9,202 nucleotides of DNA from CBDTTW01 sp965363675 (GTDB lineage: Bacteria; Bacteroidota; Rhodothermia; Rhodothermales; DASSAV01). Location: NCBI GenBank assembly GCA_965363675.1, contig CBDTTW010000121.1, forward strand, positions 1 to 9,202, given 5' to 3'. The position numbers and the translations under genes were made by a program. The notes beneath the pieces were generated by a model. It did no database searches. It saw nothing but the letters and a program-made list of their open reading frames with translations, and had not been told where the DNA came from. Below are positions 7,436-9,202 of the stretch, in pieces (position 1 is the first letter of the stretch; each line of letters begins with the position of its first letter).

Positions 7436-8730
7436 GCGCCGACTATCTGCCGGGCCTGCCGCGCTTCGCCGACGCCGGGGCGGCGGCCTACCGGCCCGGC
7501 CTGGAGCGCATGCGCCGCCTGCTGGCCGCCCTCGGCGAACCGCACCGGGCCTTCCCGAGCGTGCATGTGGCCGGCACCAACGGCAAAGGCTCGACGGCCT
7601 CGTTTCTGGCCGCCATTTGCCAGGCCGCCGGTCTGCGAACGGGCCTGCACACCTCGCCCCACCTGCGCGACGTGCGCGAGCGCCTGCGCGTGGACGGCCG
7701 CTGCGCCCCCGCCGACTGGTTCGGCGCGGCGGCGGCCCGCCTGCGGCCCCACATCGAGGCCGCCGGGGCGAGCTTCTTCGAGGCCACCGTGGCGCTCAGC
7801 TTTCTCTACTTCGCCGAGCGCGCCGTGGACGTGGCCGTCGTGGAGGTGGGCCTGGGCGGCCGCCTCGACGCGACGAACGTGCTGCATCCCCTGCTAAGCA
7901 TCATCACCCACGTCGGGCTGGACCACACCGACCTGCTCGGCCCCGACACCGCCGCCATCGCCGCCGAGAAGGCGGGCATCTTCAAGCCGGGCGCCCCCGC
8001 GCTCAGCGGCGCCGCCGATCCGGCTGCGGCGGCCGTCATCCGGGCGCGCGCCCGCGCCCTCGGGGCGCCGCTCACCGAGCTGGCCGCAGCGGCGCGCTGG
8101 GAGGCCGCAGGGACGGACGGCCTGCGCCTCGACCTCACGACGCCGCACGCCGCCTACCGCGCCCTGGATCTGGGCCTGCCCGGCCTGCACCAGGCGGCCA
8201 ACGCCGCCCTGGCCGTCCTCGCCGCCGAAGCCGTGCTGCCTGGCCTGGCGCCGTCCGGCGACCTGGAAAAGGCCGTGCGCGCAGGGCTGCGCGAGGTCGT
8301 AAAGCGCACGGGCCTTCAGGGGCGACTCCAGCAGGTGGGCGCCGCACCCGCCGTTTTCGTAGATGTGGCGCACAACCCGGAGGGGCTGGCCGCCGCCCTG
8401 GCCTACGTGCGCAGCCGCTATCCGGCGGACCGCCATCCGCTCACGGCGCTTTTCGGCGCCATGGCCGACAAGGACGCGGCGGGCATGGCCGCCGCGCTGG
8501 CCGCCGCCGGGGCCTCGGTCTTTGCCGTGGCGCTGGAGACCCCGCGCGCGCTTCCGGCCGCCGAAGCGGCGCGCCTAGCCGCCGAGGCGGGCTGCCCGGT
8601 GCTCGGGCAAGGCCCGCTCGCCGAAGGACTGGCCCGTTTTCATGAGGCCGCCTCGCCCGAGGCCGTGCTGCTCGCGGCGGGCTCGTTCCATGTCGCGGCG
8701 GCGATGCCCGGCGTCGGGGGTTGCCCCTGA
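7432..8730 (+). CDS. folC: Bifunctional folylpolyglutamate / dihydrofolate synthase FolC
   Basis: A Mur-ligase-like enzyme that adds glutamate to dihydropteroate and/or folates in one-carbon metabolism. The 432-residue protein has the ATP loop VAGTNGKGSTASF (46-58), TSPHLRDVRERLRV (74-87), FFEATVALSFLYF (115-127), VEVGLGGRLDATN (137-149), VGLDHTDLLG (161-170) and AAEKAGIFK (177-185, probably including the carbamylated Lys). The C-terminal domain has GRLQ (297-300), DVAHNPEG (311-318) and LFGAMADKDAAGM (340-352). Length matches the family (about 420-440). The start is the ATG overlapping the tsaE stop; the 32-codon in-frame upstream extension lies within tsaE and looks unrelated. Ala/Gly/Arg-rich composition reflects base content. 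Whether both synthase activities are retained cannot be decided from sequence alone. It is the last gene of the porX-tsaE-folC unit. Confidence 0.95.
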   Translation: MSADYLPGLPRFADAGAAAYRPGLERMRRLLAALGEPHRAFPSVHVAGTNGKGSTASFLAAICQAAGLRTGLHTSPHLRDVRERLRVDGRCAPADWFGAAAARLRPHIEAAGASFFEATVALSFLYFAERAVDVAVVEVGLGGRLDATNVLHPLLSIITHVGLDHTDLLGPDTAAIAAEKAGIFKPGAPALSGAADPAAAAVIRARARALGAPLTELAAAARWEAAGTDGLRLDLTTPHAAYRALDLGLPGLHQAANAALAVLAAEAVLPGLAPSGDLEKAVRAGLREVVKRTGLQGRLQQVGAAPAVFVDVAHNPEGLAAALAYVRSRYPADRHPLTALFGAMADKDAAGMAAALAAAGASVFAVALETPRALPAAEAARLAAEAGCPVLGQGPLAEGLARFHEAASPEAVLLAAGSFHVAAAMPGVGGCP

Positions 8731-8813
8731 AAGGCGCGCATCACGTAATATTTTGATTCCCCCGGCTGCCGGCCGGACCGTTGCGCCCCGGCGAGCGTTT
8801 ATATTTCACCAGT

Positions 8814-8853
8814 GCGCACGCTCCGCCGTGCGCCTCCGAGCTGCGCGCGAGGC
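8814..8853 (+). repeat. Two mutually exclusive hairpins in the rho leader
   Basis: GCGCACG (8814-8820) pairs perfectly with CGTGCGC (8827-8833), giving a 7-bp stem with a 6-nt loop. GCCTC (8832-8836) pairs with GAGGC (8849-8853), giving a 5-bp stem with a 12-nt loop. The two share bases 8832-8833, so full formation of one frays the other. They lie just after the promoter-like TATATTTC. Any switching role is speculative. Confidence 0.35.
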
Positions 8854-8860
8854 CGATCCG

Positions 8861-8920
8861 ACTCCTTTCGGGCTTCCGACCCACTCAGCTTCCGCCTACC
8901 GCTACTAATCCATTCCCCCA
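8861..8920 (+). promoter_or_regulatory. C-rich, G-poor tract, candidate rut (Rho utilisation) site
   Basis: In these 60 nt I count 28 C, 7 G, 15 T and 10 A. The last 40 nt (8881-8920) have 20 C and only 3 G, and many pyrimidine-C dimers. That is the composition of Rho loading sites and is unusual in a genome where G and C are otherwise balanced. Its position in the leader of rho fits the autogenous attenuation known for E. coli rho. Function is inferred from composition only. Confidence 0.4.
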
Positions 8921-9041
8921 AGGCGCTTCACCCGCGCGGCGTCACGCGTTCGCCTACCCGGCGCATTTGCGCGCCCCGTATTCCGGCGAGCGCCCCTGAC
9001 CCCCCGAACCGGCGCCCGCTGCCAAACACCACACCGTTTCT

Positions 9042-9202
9042 ATGAAGAAATCTGATCTGGAAGAGAAGAAGCTCCAGGATCTCCGCGACATGGCGAAGGA
9101 TATGGGCCTGACCGGCTTCTCCGGCATGCGCAAGCAGGACCTCGTGTACCTGCTGCTCGAAGCCCACGCCGACCATGCCGCCGGCGCCGACGTGCGCAAG
9201 AA
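9042..9202 (+). CDS. rho: Transcription termination factor Rho, N-terminal fragment (3' end beyond window)
   Basis: Rho is the hexameric RNA helicase that terminates transcription. Only 53 complete codons are visible, starting MKKSDLEEKKLQDLRDMAKD at the ATG at 9042. Residues about 5-42 match the Rho N-terminal helical (SAP-like, Rho_N) domain: LEEKKLQDLRDMAKDMGL, then SGMRKQDLVYLLLEA. This is followed by the beginning of what may be a charged insertion (HADHAAGADVRKK). Bacteroidota Rho proteins commonly carry long disordered insertions after this domain. The RNA-binding cold-shock domain and the ATPase core are outside the window, so another Rho_N-containing protein cannot be fully excluded. 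The frame stays open to the last base. Confidence 0.85.
   Translation, partial: MKKSDLEEKKLQDLRDMAKDMGLTGFSGMRKQDLVYLLLEAHADHAAGADVRK

Larger units (their letters stand above)
8731..9041 (+). promoter_or_regulatory. 311-bp leader/promoter region upstream of rho
   Basis: No gene is supported here. From left to right: an AT-rich patch (TAATATTTTGATT, 8746-8758) stands out against the GC-rich surroundings. Next, CCGGC/GCCGG arms (8762-8776) could form a 5-bp hairpin, but no U-tract follows. TTGCGC (8781-8786) and TATATTTC (8800-8807) form a promoter-like pair; the latter resembles the Bacteroidota -7 motif TAnnTTTG with one mismatch, but the 13-bp gap is short. Two overlapping hairpins occupy 8814-8853. 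A C-rich, G-poor tract follows, and another C-rich run precedes the rho ATG. No SD is present. The length and composition suggest a long 5' untranslated leader. Confidence 0.5.

Noticed and set aside
8762..8776. CCGGC/GCCGG hairpin after folC as an intrinsic terminator
   Set aside because: The stem is only 5 bp and no U-tract follows in either direction; GC-rich DNA produces such arms readily.
8781..8807. A sigma-70 type promoter TTGCGC / TATATT before rho
   Set aside because: The spacing is 13 bp instead of about 17, so it is not called as a standalone promoter; it is only mentioned in the leader description.
8781..9045. Short plus-strand frames (72 and 77 codons) in the rho leader as upstream peptides
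   Set aside because: They are Pro/Arg/Ser-rich translations of C-rich DNA, mutually overlapping, without RBS or a recognisable family. A regulatory leader fits better.

Overview
This is a GC-rich, densely coding stretch of a bacterial chromosome, most likely from a member of the Rhodothermota / Bacteroidota lineage (Rhodothermus-, Salinibacter- or Rubricoccus-like). That placement is an inference. It rests on a PorX-type response regulator carrying a PglZ phosphatase domain, which is a Bacteroidota-type gene, on the porX-tsaE pairing, on the near absence of Shine-Dalgarno motifs, and on a base composition far above that of ordinary Bacteroidia. No rRNA, tRNA, insertion sequence, prophage or CRISPR array was seen.

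Layout. (1) 3-1706 (+): the ribosome-associated GTPase TypA/BipA, missing about 40 N-terminal residues at the window edge. (2) 1713-2708 (-): a class B DnaJ-family co-chaperone, convergent with typA. (3) 2793-4274 (+): a stand-alone biotin carboxylase (AccC type), divergent from the J-protein across 84 bp. (4) 4343-4600 (+): a small MazE/AbrB-type antitoxin with no toxin beside it. (5) 4609-5271 (-): a class I metal-dependent O-methyltransferase, convergent with the antitoxin. (6) 5430-8730 (+): a tight three-gene unit, porX - tsaE - folC, with a 5-bp gap and then an ATGA stop/start overlap. (7) 8731-9041: a 311-bp leader with AT-rich promoter-like patches, alternative hairpins and a C-rich, G-poor tract. 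(8) 9042 to the end (+): the first 53 codons of a Rho-type transcription terminator.

How the genes fit together. Most are housekeeping genes: translation/ribosome assembly (typA), protein folding (J-protein), fatty-acid or acyl-CoA carboxylation (accC), tRNA t6A modification (tsaE), folate polyglutamylation (folC) and transcription termination (rho). PorX is the main regulator; in Porphyromonas its homologue controls the type IX secretion system. The most interesting leads are the C-rich leader of rho (possible autoregulation by Rho), the toxin-less antitoxin, which is also the only gene here with a clear SD-like sequence, and the porX-tsaE-folC coupling. No evidently new multi-gene system is visible. 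The window looks like an ordinary core region with a few local curiosities.
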